64,000 nt of DNA from Ricinus communis (taxonomy: Eukaryota > Streptophyta > Magnoliopsida > Malpighiales > Euphorbiaceae). Shown piece by piece: positions 48,096-60,531 of the stretch (position 1 is its first letter; the number at the start of each line of letters is the position of its first letter). The stretch is from NCBI RefSeq assembly GCF_019578655.1, contig NC_063261.1, positions 7,014,446 through 7,078,445 on the forward strand. The letters run 5' to 3'. The notes under the pieces were generated by a model. It did not search any database. It was not told where the DNA came from and was given only the letters and a program-made list of their open reading frames with translations. A program made the position numbers and the translations under genes.

Positions 48096-49602
48096 TGATG
48101 TGCATAGTTTTACACATATTTGCTTGCATATTATTGCATATGTTCTTAGCAATTATTGTGCTTATATTCCTAGATTACTCGTGTTTTGTCTTTTTTTGCA
48201 TTTCAGGAGCATTTATAGGACCGTCATCAGTGTTTAAGCAATTATAGGTCAATACATATGGAAATGGATGAGAATTCATCAAGATCGGACAAGAGCTCGC
48301 GTTGCACACATTGAGCACGGCCTGAGTCAAGGCCGTGCTAACCATCACGGCCTGGACTCTCGCCGTGACCAACCATCGAAACTTGGTCTTCAAAATAATG
48401 GTTTGGGCACGGTTTCTGAGGCCACCACGGCCTCCACCACGGGCCGTGGTGGCCAGCACCGGCGGGAGCATGGCCATGGTGAAAACCTACTTGGTGAGAT
48501 CTACAGTTTCAGCACGGCTTAGACTCCGGCCATGCTGACCAACACGGCCTTGACCACGGTCGTAGAAACAAAATATATAAGGAAAATGAATTTTTTAGGG
48601 TTAGAAAGAAGGGGGAAGGAGTGACATAGAGCCCTGGCGGCTGGTTCGGTTTCTGCACAGTATTGAGTGCGAGAGAGAGTTGCAGGGAGGAAGAATCCCG
48701 GAATTGCAAGGTTCCGAGTGCAAAACAGTAGTGGAGCAATTCAAGAGGCAATTTGGGAGATTAATCAAAGTGTAGATCCAGATTTGGAGCTGTTCATCCA
48801 ATTCAAGAGAAAAGGGTGTACATTTTCATTATTCTTTCATTGTAATTGATTTCCTACATTGTTTTAAACATGAACATGTTTAGCTAGACTGATTAAATCC
48901 ATTGAGATTTCTTTACTATGTTGGCTTAATATTATATTGTTGGATTGTTTGAGTTGGTTTTGTATTCTTCTTGCTTTCAGCATTAATAAGATAGCATTAT
49001 TCATGAGACGTTGTGAATTGTGGTGTTTAGATTGCTTTGTGTGATTGAGAAGTCCATTTGGCAATTGGAATTTTGAATAGCAAGAACTGGTTAATAATCA
49101 CTTAGAGATAAGGATAATTAACTAGCCAGATTAAGAATTAACAAAGCCTAATAGAGGCGGATTAAAGCTTAATGCTAATTTAAGAATCAATCGTTAGGAA
49201 GAGATTCCAACTTTAGGTTATTAGGTTTAGGAATTCTGTTATCGAGAGAGAGAAATCGAATTCAGTTAATAATTCATCCATGGGTAGCATAATTGGATTC
49301 ATCAATCCTTTATCTTTTGTTTGATCACCAACTAGTTTAGGTTCCCTTTGGGTTTGCTTTCTTATCTTGGTTATTTCATTTATCTATTCATTCATGCATC
49401 TCCCTTAGAACTTAGCTTGTAACTATTAGTTAGTTTAGAAATTATTCATCATTCATCTTAGGTTAATATAACAAAGAACAAAGAAGTAACTCTAGGCTTT
49501 CACTTTCTCGAGGAATACGACCTTGATACTCACCATTAGTGCTAGACTACATCGATAGGTATACTGCCTTAGATTGTAGCTAACACAAGTAGCATCACAT
49601 CA
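48096..49602 (+). mobile_element. Solo LTR (subfamily B) at the CRM-like primer/LTR boundary
   Basis: TGATGTGCATAG to ATCACATCA, closely similar to 25698-27213. It carries a CACGGCC cluster (48315-48563) then TATATAAG (48574-48581). It lies exactly between the CRM-like primer site and its 5' LTR, opposite in orientation. The left flank is ccaaa, but the right flank is a 27-bp filler (49603-49629), so no clean duplication remains. Confidence 0.88.
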
Positions 49603-49629
49603 AAGAACAACGAAGATAACATGCCAAGA

Positions 49630-50399
49630 TGATGTAAACCTTCTATGGAAGAGAAGATTACACGCCAAGATCGATACTTATAAGGTTTGCCAAAAGTTAT
49701 TTGCAGAACTATCACCCTTATTTATAAAAAAATAAGATCAATAGCTATAATGAGATGAACTTAATTAATCCTAGAAACTAACAAGTTAATAGAATTAAAT
49801 TAAGGTAGAAGTGAAATCAAAACCTAAACAATAAGCTTTAATCTCAAGAACACTTAAAGAAACTCTTTAAGCAAAAACAAGGTTTTCTATTCAATCAAAG
49901 ATATGTGTTTGCCGAATTACATAGCTCTATTTATAGAGTTTAAAACATATTAATCCTAATCCTAGAATGAGTAGGATATGTGGCCAAGATTCCTAAATAA
50001 ATAAAACTTTGAATTAAAAGAAAAGAAAACTCCTATTTTAACTTGGACTTGTTAAAAGAAAACTCCTAGTTTGACTTGGATTTTGATTTTGAATATTCAA
50101 CCTTGGACTTGGGCTTTACGTTTGGGCTTGAATTCAACATAAATCAGAGTTGATCTTCATGTCTTTACGTTGGGCTTTAATCCATAAATGAAATACAATT
50201 AATCAAAGTTGAATCTTGATCTTCTAAGTCCAACCTGCTATCCTTGCTTCTTGAATGCATCTTATCTATCACGTGGACCATGAAAGAACACAAGGCAGCC
50301 TTGAATCTCTTGCTTCTAGCTCATGTGATTGGACCCTCATACTTCAATGAATCCATTCGTGGCTTGCTTGGTGGTAAAGGATCAGCCTTGATTTCATCA
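49630..50399 (-). repeat. CRM-like 5' LTR
   Basis: 770 bp, the same length as the 3' LTR, with about 17 differences, mostly transitions. TATA on the minus strand near 49924-49936 (CTATAAATAGAG). No CACGGCC-type cluster upstream of this TATA. Confidence 0.92.
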
Positions 50400-50404
50400 C
50401 TAGG

Positions 50405-52581
50405 CCACATGGACTTAGCTAAACATGGGTGGTGCTTTCAGGTGCGCACCTAAGTGTGTTTAGCGACTACGGCACTGTAAGGCGTTTCAATCTAATCGGG
50501 AACATACTAATTAGTCAAAGACACTGGCATGGAGAAAGGGAATTGCCACCCGAGTAAATGACCAGGACACTTTTTATAACTGAATGGCATATATAAATTT
50601 GAAAAGGAAGCATTAGCACATCCAGAGATGGATCCAGATGCCAACTTGCTTATTTATGTATCCCTACTTTTGATTTTATTAATTAATAACCTATTTCCTA
50701 TAAATGCAACATAACTTTCTATGCATCAAACAATACAACATGTTAGGTCCACCTAATTCTAGCCCATTTTATTAAGCTTAGCCTAATTTCCCATTTATTT
50801 GATTAACCTAATTAATTATTCAGCCATACAAAAATGGCCCGCTTAGTCTAGCCCAATTATTATAAGTTATGTTCCAATTACCAAGTATTAATCCTAAATG
50901 GGCTACATTTTACATGCCAAAGCCTGTTTTAGTTACCTAAGTCTAAGTGGGTCAGTTTATTTATTTAACATGGAAAAACCCACCTAAGTCTGATTAATTT
51001 TACTTTTAGGCCCAGCTACCATCTTATTAACCTAGTGGACTATATTTTTATGCCAAAATCCAATTTTAGGCCTAAGTCTAGATGATCAGTTTTAATTTTC
51101 AATGAATCAAACATGCATTTCTCATCACAGGTTATAAAAATAAAGTAAAATAAAGCAAGATAAAGAAAGCAGGAAAATTACTAAGCTATTACAACTCTCC
51201 TACAACTAAAGTAACTAAAAATTGATTGAATATGCATAAAAGGCTGGAAATCATCCAAAATGGGCGACTGTTGGACAAATAGTCAATTGGCCGTGTCACG
51301 GAGCCGATCGGATCTACGTACAACTGATTGGCTGTGCTTAGAGCCAATTGACTCTTAGGGCTTTCCTAGGCCAAATTTGACGAACAAACCCTCTAAACTC
51401 CTAGGTAGTCGATCTACATGCACAAAAAGACATGAATGTTGGTTAATACACTTACAAAACCCAATGAAAAGCATAAATAAGTCAATTTTGGGGAAAAAAC
51501 AATAGGGCATGGACTTACAGTAGACAAGTAGATTCATTAGATATGAAAATTTTCCTAAATGACATGAAAATCAACAAATCTAGACTAATCATATGAATTT
51601 GATAACAAAAAAAATCTAGATCTAGTAATAAACAAGGAAATTATTATATTTAGATCCAAGAAATATACTTCCATAAAAGTCATCAGATTTCAAAATCCTA
51701 TTATGCTTTTCTAATGAAACTAGTAAGTTATCAAACTTAAAGATGGCATTCCTAGATCTAATCATGCAAAAACATATCAACAATCAATAAGAATCATTTA
51801 TCATATAAACCTAGGTATGTTGCTAGATTCATAAATAAAAGCATAAAAGAAAGAAATCAGAATGATGCAATGAGTTTAGAAACCCTCAAGTTGTCACTAT
51901 ATTGAGCAGATCCTCGAGTCTCGGGAGTAGAGGAGGAGGTTGATTCAAAGATCAGGTAGGTATGCAAAGTGTTTAAGGTTTACTGTTTAGTTTTCAAAAA
52001 TCTCAATATGTTTGCCTCAAAAGCTTACTAGTCATTCTCTGCCAAGAATTGCCAACCCCTTGGCCTGGGGTTTCTTTTCTATTTATAAACAAGGAGAAAA
52101 CCCATCTTCTCAATTATTGATAATTACCAATATTTATTAAATAATTAAGGGCTTTATAAAAAATTGTTCTAAACGATAATTATTGATAAAAACTGAATTA
52201 ATCATAAAAAATTTCAAAAATCGAATAGTTATCAATAAAATCTTCTAGAAGACATAGTTTAATTATTTTTAGTGTTTAGAGTGGAGAAATGCTCAAAACA
52301 ACATAAAAATATGTGTTACGAGCCAACTTGGCTCTACAGTGAGTTAATTGGCTCTACGCAGAGCCAATTGGCAACTTTTAGGAATTTTTGTAGCTGCATC
52401 CTTGAACCTTCAAATTATTTCAATTTCAGCCCAAAAACTTAGATTTTTTAGTCAATTTAGTCCAAATTGATTTCAAAAAATGATATTTAATTTAATCATT
52501 GGTAACCCTAGTTGGGATTTGAACATCCTAAACTCCTTGAGACCTGAGAGAAGTAGCAACTTTCATCATTGGGTGCTTACA
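50405..52581 (-). repeat. Probable Tat-like gypsy LTR or its major part, minus strand
   Basis: Minus-strand start TGTAAGCACCCAATG at 52581 resembles common plant gypsy LTR starts. A minus TATA (TATAAATAG, near 52083-52091) lies downstream of a palindromic cluster of 'agccaattggc/gagccaacttggctc' (52316-52374; similar words at 51270-51360). The U5-like end has 'gaattgccacccgagtaaat' (50545). It is continuous with 39101-42389 across the CRM-like insertion. Boundaries approximate. Confidence 0.45.
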
Positions 52582-54060
52582 TGTGCATGACTAAATAAAT
52601 AGACAAATCATAAACCTCAAGATAAAAGGACATATGAGTTATAGAAGCTTCGCCTTATAGGCCCGTGATATCTCGAAGACCTCCCTCCGAGTAGACTGTG
52701 TGTGGAGAATTCTTCCAGCTTTCTTATGCAGATTTTCTTTCTAGCTTTGTTATCAATTAACGGACTTTGCCTGTCACATCTTGAAGACCTTCCCTAAAGA
52801 TAAATATATGTAGAGACTTCCCTCTAGCTTTATGGTTTTCTATTCTAAAACCGACCTGGTGCAGATTTTCTATTTGTCTTTGATTTAGGGACTTAATCCA
52901 TTTTTTTTAAAAATTTCTAGGTCATGGCCGCTAATTGTTTGCAATTTTCTTGGCCGCCTTTCACTTTGGAAAGCAAAAAGCTTTGATTTTCGTTTCGTGT
53001 TGTGACTTGGTAAATTTCCTACTTCCAAGTGTTGAACTAGTATTTTCTTGGATAATTTCCACTTGAGGGTAAAATTAGTCATTTTCCCATTCTAGGAACC
53101 AATCTGGTTAATCTATCACTCTTGAAATATGCAATGATGGCTTTCCAACTTCAGGATATAATTTGACTGTTTTTGCCCTCTAGCGACTGAACTAGTAATT
53201 CGCCAACTAAGGACCAAAGCGAGTTTATAATGATGAGGTTCTTATTGCATACATTCCAAAATTTCATTCAAAGTTGATATTTGATTAAGAATTAGATATC
53301 GATTGTTAGATATTTATCAAATGCTCGAGATTAGCATAATGTGTTATCACTTACTTATGAAGTAAGCAATCTCTCTCAAAAGGTTGAGGAATAAGGATTC
53401 CAAGATAAGCATATGAGTGCTTGTTACACGAATAAGTTCACTGAACATGACCCTACTGAGTAGTCCATAAGGAATTTACCCAATGTGTCTATGAATAACA
53501 CTCTTATGACAATCATGTAAGATGTGATCCTTAGACTTGAGATAACAATATATTATCTTATATAGGATTACCATACTTTAATATTATCTTATATCTTCCT
53601 ACCCATAGAGTGCTCAAGGGCTAATCATTGGGCATAGTAAGAGCCATATAAAGATAATAAGTTATCAATAAAGAATTCATTACCCAAGGTAATATGTCAT
53701 GGAAGCTTATCCCGATGATTCTTACTATGCTTTAACATGGAAATCCTTAGTCAAGGTTGTATAAATGAAGATTATGAAAAGTGTTTTATAGATCTTATTC
53801 AAGATGTTATATGTATTCAATTATAGAGTTTATATTTACATCCACAATCTAGGAATCAATTAGGATAAAAGTACAATGAGAAGATTGAATTACATTGCAA
53901 GATTGTTCACTCTAAAGGTTGATTAAATCACTTTAATTATTCTTATATATTTGGATGGTCATCATGCATTGCTAGATATCAATCTTGATATATGAATATG
54001 GATTAAGTTAAATTAGAAAATTAACATTGAATTAAAGGAGTTTAATTTATAAACCATATT
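52582..54060. other. Gypsy/copia debris, no gene seen
   Basis: 52660-52860 has two diverged ~110-bp copies of 'atatctcgaagacctccctcc..cttccagctttc'. 53280-54060 shares phrases with the copia solo LTR (for example 'aaatccttagtcaaggttgt' against 'gatttcttagtcaagatgtt' at 5935) and may be another diverged copia LTR. No open domain. Confidence 0.35.
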
Positions 54061-55927
54061 TGATAAGTGCTAAAGATACTTACTTTTAAGCTTTATTTTT
54101 ACCTTCAATTGAGTTTGATTTGTTTGATCAAGTTTAGTTTTCAGCTCTTTTAGGCACTTTAAGGACAATACATGTCAAGGAGTTGAATGGAATCGAGTAA
54201 AGAAAATACATATTTATCCAAAATTGAGTCTAACACGGGAAGCCACACAGCCATGTGGCCTTCTCGTGTGAGTTGCGAAAAGAGGCAGATTGCATGAAGG
54301 GTCCACACGGGAAGCCCATGTGGCCATGTGCTCCATGTGTGGAAGAAAATGGCAAATTTCAGCATTAGCACATTTGATCATATTAGCTTTAGTGTAGTTT
54401 TTCGTGATCTTCAAGGTCCAGAATTGAAAAGTGTTCTGCATCAACTTTGTAGAGAACTTCCTAAGTTATAATTCTTATGAATGGCTCAACTCCATATTAG
54501 GTTGCTAATAATGAGAAAACTTAGGTTGAATTAAAATATTGTGTAGTCCATTTCGGTTTGGGTCAGTCTCAGTGTTTGGGCCTGATGTAGAGTTATAGAG
54601 GCTTGATTGAGTTAATTCAAAATACTAAATGAACTATGCTTCAAGAGCTACAACTTTGATGAAAAATATAAGCTCAATTCAATTTCTAAGATGCCCTAAA
54701 GTAGACCAAAAAGTAAATAACATAAAGAGACACATATTCAAGCTACGAAAAGCTAAGGACGTCACACGGCCGTGTGGTGCCCATGTGGTCCTTGTGTTAA
54801 TAATAAAAATATAATATTTAAAGGAACTTTTAGGGTAGTTTTATAGGATGCCATCATTGTTTTATTTCTAGAGAGAGAAACACTTAGAGAACTTAATTTC
54901 CTTTTATTTCTTAGGGTTTTATTGGTTATTTTCAAGGAAGAACATTAATTTTCCACCTTGTTTTCCAAGATTGAAGATTGAAGATTAAAAAATTTCATCT
55001 CTAATCATCTATAAATAGTTTGAGATCTTCTTTCTCTAATCTTAGTTTCTTGATTTCAATGTGTAGGTTGCTATTTAGATTTTGATGAACCTTAATTTAT
55101 ATCTTATGGATTGATTCAAAGTTAATGCAATTAAATCCTTTGCTTGAGTTATTTTATTTCTTTGATTGCTTAATCTTATATTTTAATTGATAAGTCGATA
55201 TATTGATTGAGATTTATTTTCATAAATTGATTAGAGATAACTATTTATGAATTGATCACATCTTATAGGATACTAGAGATAGATCTATACGATCTTTTAG
55301 TTTAATAGTCCCTTAATCTTATTGTATGACCTAAGTGAATGGGTTTGAGAAGAGATTCATTTTGTTTCTCATAGGAATTAGGGGTTTAATCACTTGATAA
55401 GTACAGTACTGTTCCATTGGAGACTTAATTATGAATACTATTTTCAATCATATATACTAATGTATAACAATTAAGTATAAGTTGGTTATAGTAATATTTA
55501 AAAGTAAGTTAATATAAAAAATGAGAATTAAAAAAGTTAGTATATTAATCAAGGATAAAGCCTACTCAGGTAATGAATCCCTCTAATAACTGAATAATTC
55601 ATGAAACAAATAGCAATTAAATTAAAATCAAGAGTTGAGTTCGCATTCCATAAAATTAGGTAAAAATCCTTCTCAAGTGATTAAACCCCTAATTCCTAAG
55701 AGAAAGAATCTTATAGATCTATCTCTAGTATCCTAATCAATTTTCAATCCCTAAGATGTGATCAATTCATAAATAGTTATCTCTAATCAATTTATGAAAA
55801 CAAATCTCAATCAATACATCGACTTATCAATTGAAATATAAGATTAAGTAATCAAAGAAATAAAATAACTCAAGCAAAGAAAGTGATACGATCGGTGCAC
55901 TTTGCTGTATACGGATAGCGCGCATCA
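54061..55927 (+). repeat. Athila-type 5' LTR (element D) with long inverted repeat
   Basis: TGATAAGTGCTAAAG to CGCGCATCA, followed by a tRNA-Asp-type primer site TGGCACCATTGCCGGGGA (55934-55951). The U3 has palindromic words 'acacgggaagcc..ccatgtggcc' (54228-54350) and 'cacacggccgtgtgg' (54764-54795) upstream of an AT-rich TATA-like stretch (about 54810). At 1867 bp it is longer than the other Athila LTRs here, partly because of a 260/207-bp inverted repeat (55138-55397 / 55673-55879). Confidence 0.8.
55138..55879. repeat. Long inverted repeat inside element D LTR
   Basis: Left arm 55138-55397, right arm 55673-55879, spacer about 275 bp. Starting from ctttgcttgagttatttt / its complement, pairing is nearly perfect for about 125 bp. 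It is then interrupted by small indels and a larger insertion in the left arm, and ends in aattaggggtttaatcactt / complement. Confidence 0.85.
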
Positions 55928-56062
55928 AGTTTTTGGCACCATTGCCGGGGAACTTTTCTGTTATGATATTATTAGTAATTCAAAAGCTTAATTCAGCATT
56001 TTTTTATTTGATTATCTTTTTCACTTGTGGTTTGTGTTTTATACAGGTATTTTGATCTGTGC

Positions 56063-57719
56063 ATGACCCGCGTTAGTTCTATAAATTTACTTGCTTACGA
56101 GCTTGAGTGAGAAAGGACTTTGAGGAAGTAGTGAAAATAGAAAAGAGAACAAATTTTAGCTGAAATAGTAGCAGATTTACATAATCAGAATTAGGAGGTT
56201 GTTGAGGATCCAAATTTGAGACAAGATTGGTTACAGATGACAGTTCCATCTAAGGAGAGAACCATGCAAGAGTATGCACGTCCAACTCTAAATAGGGGCA
56301 CCTCGAGTGTTGTTAGACCAAACGTTGCAACAAAAAATTTCGAGATGAAGCCCAACATCATTCTGATGGTGCAGAATAATTGCATGTTTGATGATTTTCC
56401 AAATGAGGATCCAAATACTCATTTGGATGATTTTTTTGAGATTTGTAATACCTTCAAGATTAATGGGGTATTAGATGATGCTATTAGGTTAAGGCTATTT
56501 CTATTCTCATTAATGGATAAGCCAAAGGAGTGGTTGGAGTCATTTCTAATTGGGACATTTACAACCTGGAATCAATTATTTGAGAAATTTTTAGAGAGGT
56601 GCTTTCCACCATCTAAGACGACCAAGTTGAGGAATGATATATCAGGACTTCTTCAGTAGGAGAATGAAACTTTGAATGATTATTGGAAATGTTTCAAGGA
56701 TTTGTTGAGGAGCTTTTCACATCATGGTTTATCTTTATGGCTTCAAATTTAAACATTGTTTAATGGATTGAATTACATAAGTAAGTAGTCTATTAATGCA
56801 GCAGCAAGTGGATCACTAAATAATAACACTCCACCATAAGCTATGGACCTTATTAAGGATATGGAACTCACGAATGATCAATGGCAAAATCTAAGAGAGC
56901 AAGTTGGGTCAAAGGAAGTGAGATCCATGCTATAGACCCTATGGTAGCTGTAACTGCACAGTTAGAGGCCATGAGTAAGAAGTTGGATGCTTTGACTATG
57001 TCTTCATCTAGAAGACAGGCATAAGTTATGACTTATGATTGGTGTGGGAGTGGTCATCAAAGTCAAGATCACCAAATGACAATACTCTTACTAAGTCGGA
57101 GTAGGTTGATTATATGGGTAATGCTGTGGGCCAATAGAACAACCCTCATAATAATACTTATAATCCGGGATGTAGAAATCATCCAAATTTCTCTTAGGAA
57201 AATCAGAATCAGCAAAGACCTCCACCATTAGGATTCTAACAGCAGAACCAACAACAGGCTCCTCCTAGAAGGAGTAATTTAGAGGAGATGATGGAAAAAT
57301 TCATCTCAGCTTCTGAATTGAGGTTTCAATCTATGAAAACTGCTTTTAGGAACCAACAAGCTTTGATTCAAAATTTAGAGAATAAAGTGGGAAAAATTGC
57401 GAAAATTTTGAGTGAAAGGGTCCAAGGAAGCTTGCATAGTAATACAGAGAAAAATCCTAGAGAGCAACTCAAGGGCATTACCTTGAGAAATGGGAGATAA
57501 TTAGGAACCAAAAGAAAGGAAGTAAAGAAACAATCTAATATGGTTAAAGAGGTAGTTGAAGAAGAGAAGGGTGTAGAGTATAAAGTAAAAGATAAAGTAG
57601 AAGCAACACCAAAACTCACCCCTTTTGTGAAGGAGTATAAACCAATGGTGCCTTATCCAACTGATCTTAAGGAAAAATTTTATACACAATTTGGTAAGTT
57701 TCTTAAACGCTTTAAATAA
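56063..57719 (+). pseudogene. Element D gag
   Basis: Starts MTRVSSINLLAYELE (56063), aligned with MTRSS of the other Athila gags, then stops. The main Gag block (56216-56659) has TKNFEMKPNIILMVQNN, DDFFEICNTFKINGVLDDAI, WNQLFEKFLERCFPPSKTTK. More stops follow at 56659, 56750 and 56790. The C-terminal coiled part FRNQQALIQNLENKVGKIAK (57330) and NPREQLKGITLRNG are recognisable. Confidence 0.82.
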
Positions 57720-58600
57720 TTGCATATTAACATACCTTTTATGGAAGCTCTATCGCAGATGCCCAAGTATGGTAAGTTCTTAAAGGAACTCCTCTTTAAT
57801 AAGAGGAAGCTTGAGGAAGTGTTGATGATGCAACTATTAGAGAAGAGCTCGACAATCATTCAATGGTGGTTACCAAAGAAGATAAAAGACCTAAGGAGTT
57901 CCACTATTCCTTATATTATTGGTAATCTACATGTTGATAATGCATTGGCTGATTTAAGGGCTAACATTAGTGTTATGCCTTATAAATAGTACAAGAACTT
58001 GGACTAGGAGAACTTAAACTAACACTCATGAGCATTCAGCTAGTTGATAAATCTGTTGTATACCCTAGGGGTATCATTGAAAATATTTTGGTAAAGGTTC
58101 AAGAGTTTATTTTTCCTATGGATTTTGTGATCCTGGATATGGATGATGATTTTGATGTATCCCTTATCCTTGGTAGACCTTTTTTTACTACAACTAGAGT
58201 CATTATTGATGTTCATGATGGTAAGCTCATTCTTAGGGTAGGGGATGAAAAATTGACATTTCAACCCTCAATGGTATGAAATATCCACTTGCACTTGATG
58301 ATATGATAGACCATGAAACTATCAATTTTATTTCATCTATTATTGCTAAAGATCCTCTTGAGTTGTGTCTTGTGTAGGAACATGAAAAATGGGAACATCA
58401 GAAGCTGTTGAGTAGATAGCGCAGCTAGAGGTTGGGAGATCGATGAAGAAGTGGGCATTTGAAGCTATTAAGATGCCCAGGAAAGAAAGAATGAAGCCTT
58501 CTATTAAAGACCCACCAACTTTGAAGCTCAAGCAGTTTCCATCTCATTTAGAATATGCATTTTTGATGGAGATGATTAAGCTCTTTGATGCGAGTTGATG
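57720..58600 (+). pseudogene. Element D protease and truncated pol
   Basis: IPFMEALSQMPKYGKFLKEL, IPYIIGNLHVDNALADLR: the D-L-G-A-S active site has become D-L-R-A-N, so Gly is lost. After a stop and shift: MSIQLVDKSVVYPRGIIENI, LILGRPFFTTTRVIIDVHDG. The linker DPPTLKLKQFPSHLEYAFLM ends at about 58597. RT, RNase H and integrase are absent, so roughly 4 kb was deleted here. Confidence 0.8.
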
Positions 58601-59665
58601 GAAATGGTGGTATGGAGGACTGAACCTCCACTTTGCTCTAGCATTTGAGCTAGACTATTATTTTATTTATTTTTATGTCTTTTATTTCATTTTTGCATAA
58701 TTGTACATAAATAGGATATTTTTTATTTTATGTTTTTGGTAATTTTTGTTTTCTTTTATTATTGGATGATTATATATGCTATAACCTTTACTTTTGTTCT
58801 TAGCTGTTCGATAGATAAACAGATGAGTAGTGAATTGGAATGAATTTTGGATTCAGAAAAAAAAATTTGGTTAAGGGAATTTTCTTCCTGCTTTTGTTTT
58901 ATTGTAGGTTATATGCCAAACACATTGGGGGCAATATGTCGATTAAGTGTGGGGGAAGGGCTTTTATTGTCTTTGTTAGTTGAAAGTAATGAACTTGGTT
59001 AGCTGTTTATTGAATTGCAATTTATTTGATTTAGCTTTGAATTATGAATTGAACTTGGTATCCATACTAGGGTTTTTTATTAATAGTGTCGTATTATTTT
59101 TATATTTTGAAACTTTAGTTATGTTTATGATCATTGATTTTTCAAATTTCTCTTAATTTTGTCTAGTAGACATATCCAATATCCCTTTGTACTTTCTTAT
59201 TCTTTTAAAATGTAAAAAAAAATGAATGTAAAAAATACGATGCTAAGAGTATTTCGCCCTATTCCGCTATTCTAAAAAAGGTTCGAAATGAAAAGAAATA
59301 AATTATAGAAAACCTGAGAATAGGATTAGTTGTTTGGATTTGTGACTCTAATTGAGTAATCAAGGGATCGAGGGTTGACATCACCAATATTTACACACGT
59401 CAAAAGGCTAGAATGACAATTTTGAAGCTTAAATCTCTAAAAACAAAAGAGACATAAGTAACTGCGCTTCATGAGATTTTGTTATGTGCTTAGGAAGAAA
59501 ATCTTTATCTATATTTTCTTTGATGTTTTGATTTGTTTGGAAAGAATGCTCATTCCCCTAACTTTTGATGTGAAGTTTTTAATTTTCTTTACTTCTTACT
59601 ATGAGATTGCACTAGATATTAGTATTTTGTTTAAGGATCGATTCTTGGCTAATGAGTCTAGTTTT
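58601..59665 (+). other. Element D 3' internal region
   Basis: AT-rich non-coding sequence with a purine tract AAGTGTGGGGGAAGGG (58949-58964), the motif typical of Athila 3' regions. No envelope-position ORF and no 3' LTR; it stops at the edge of the minus-strand Tat-like fragment. Confidence 0.55.
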
Positions 59666-60531
59666 TGATGATATTACTGGTGGCTTCATTAGATACTCCT
59701 TGATTATGTTGAAGGCCTTTTGATAATGTTCATCCCACACAATGGGTTAGTGCTTCCTTAAAAGCTTAAAAATAGGATCACAAACCATTGTGAGATTGGA
59801 AATGAACCTACTGATGTATTCAAATGTCTTAGAAAACCTCTGACTTCTTTCTCCATCTTTGGCACTGGCATCTCTTGAATAGCTTTGACCTTGTTCAGAT
59901 CGATCTCTATGCCCTATTGACTTACTATGTGCCCTAACAACTTCCCCGATGTAACTCCAAATACACTCTTCTTCATTTGAGTCTTAGGTTATACCTTTCC
60001 GCTCGGCCTAAAGACTTATCAAGACCTTGGAAGTGCCCTTCCCTTGTTTCGGACTTTACCATTAAGTCATCCACATACACTTCCACCTCCTTGTGCATCA
60101 TATCGTGAAACAAGGTAGTGGTTGCTCTTTGATAAGTTGCCCCTACATTCTTTGGTCCAAAAGGCATAACCTTGTAGCAGTATGTCCCCCCAATCGGTGA
60201 TAAATGATATTTTCAACTTGTCCACCACTGCCATCATGATTTGATTTTGCTTGAAGAACCCATTTGTAAAATAGTACATTACCTTGTTCAAGTCCCGGTA
60301 ATCCATGCACATTCGGACCTTACCATCCCTCTTCGGGACTGGGACAATATTTACCAACCATTCGGGATAATTAATCACGTCGAGAAAATTGGCCTTAACC
60401 TGCTTAACAACCTTCTCTCGTATTTTCTCTACCCATTCTGACCTTAGTCTTCTCATCTCTTGCTTGACCGGCTTGATGTATGGAGAAGTCGGGATATGGT
60501 GCTTTGCTATTTTCCTGTCTAGACTTGGCAT
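59666..60531 (-). pseudogene. Tat-like reverse transcriptase
   Basis: HIPTSPYIKPVKQEMRRL, VKQVKANFLDVINYPEWLVN, IVPVPKRDGKVRMCMDYRDL, a frameshifted stretch, then MPFGPKNVGATYQRATTTLF and VEVYVDDLMVKSETREGHFQ (catalytic DD intact). Toward 59700 the hinge IVWDEHYQKAFNIIKEYL is in a different frame. Confidence 0.78.

Larger units (their letters stand above)
42390..50399 (-). mobile_element. CRM-like Ty3/gypsy retrotransposon, near full length
   Basis: Two 770-bp LTRs (42390-43159 and 49630-50399) have plus-strand termini TGATGTAAACC and GATTTCATCA, and are flanked by a perfect CTAGG duplication (42385-42389, 50400-50404). The primer site (48082-48093, minus TGGTATCAGAGC) and a purine tract GAGGAGGGAGGGGA (43160-43173, minus) bound the interior. 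Gene order is gag, protease, RT, RNase H, integrase. Integrase and Gag style resemble the chromovirus/CRM group, and the pol frame runs on into the 3' LTR, a feature I associate with that group. By eye the LTRs differ at about 17 of 770 sites. The interior carries a solo LTR (48096-49602). Confidence 0.88.

Noticed and set aside
58598..58650. tRNA-like minus-strand stretch (gtctagctcaaatgctagagc and a stem around gttcagtcc)
   Set aside because: Anticodon arm and acceptor stem are missing; it lies in an Athila 3' region and is probably fortuitous.
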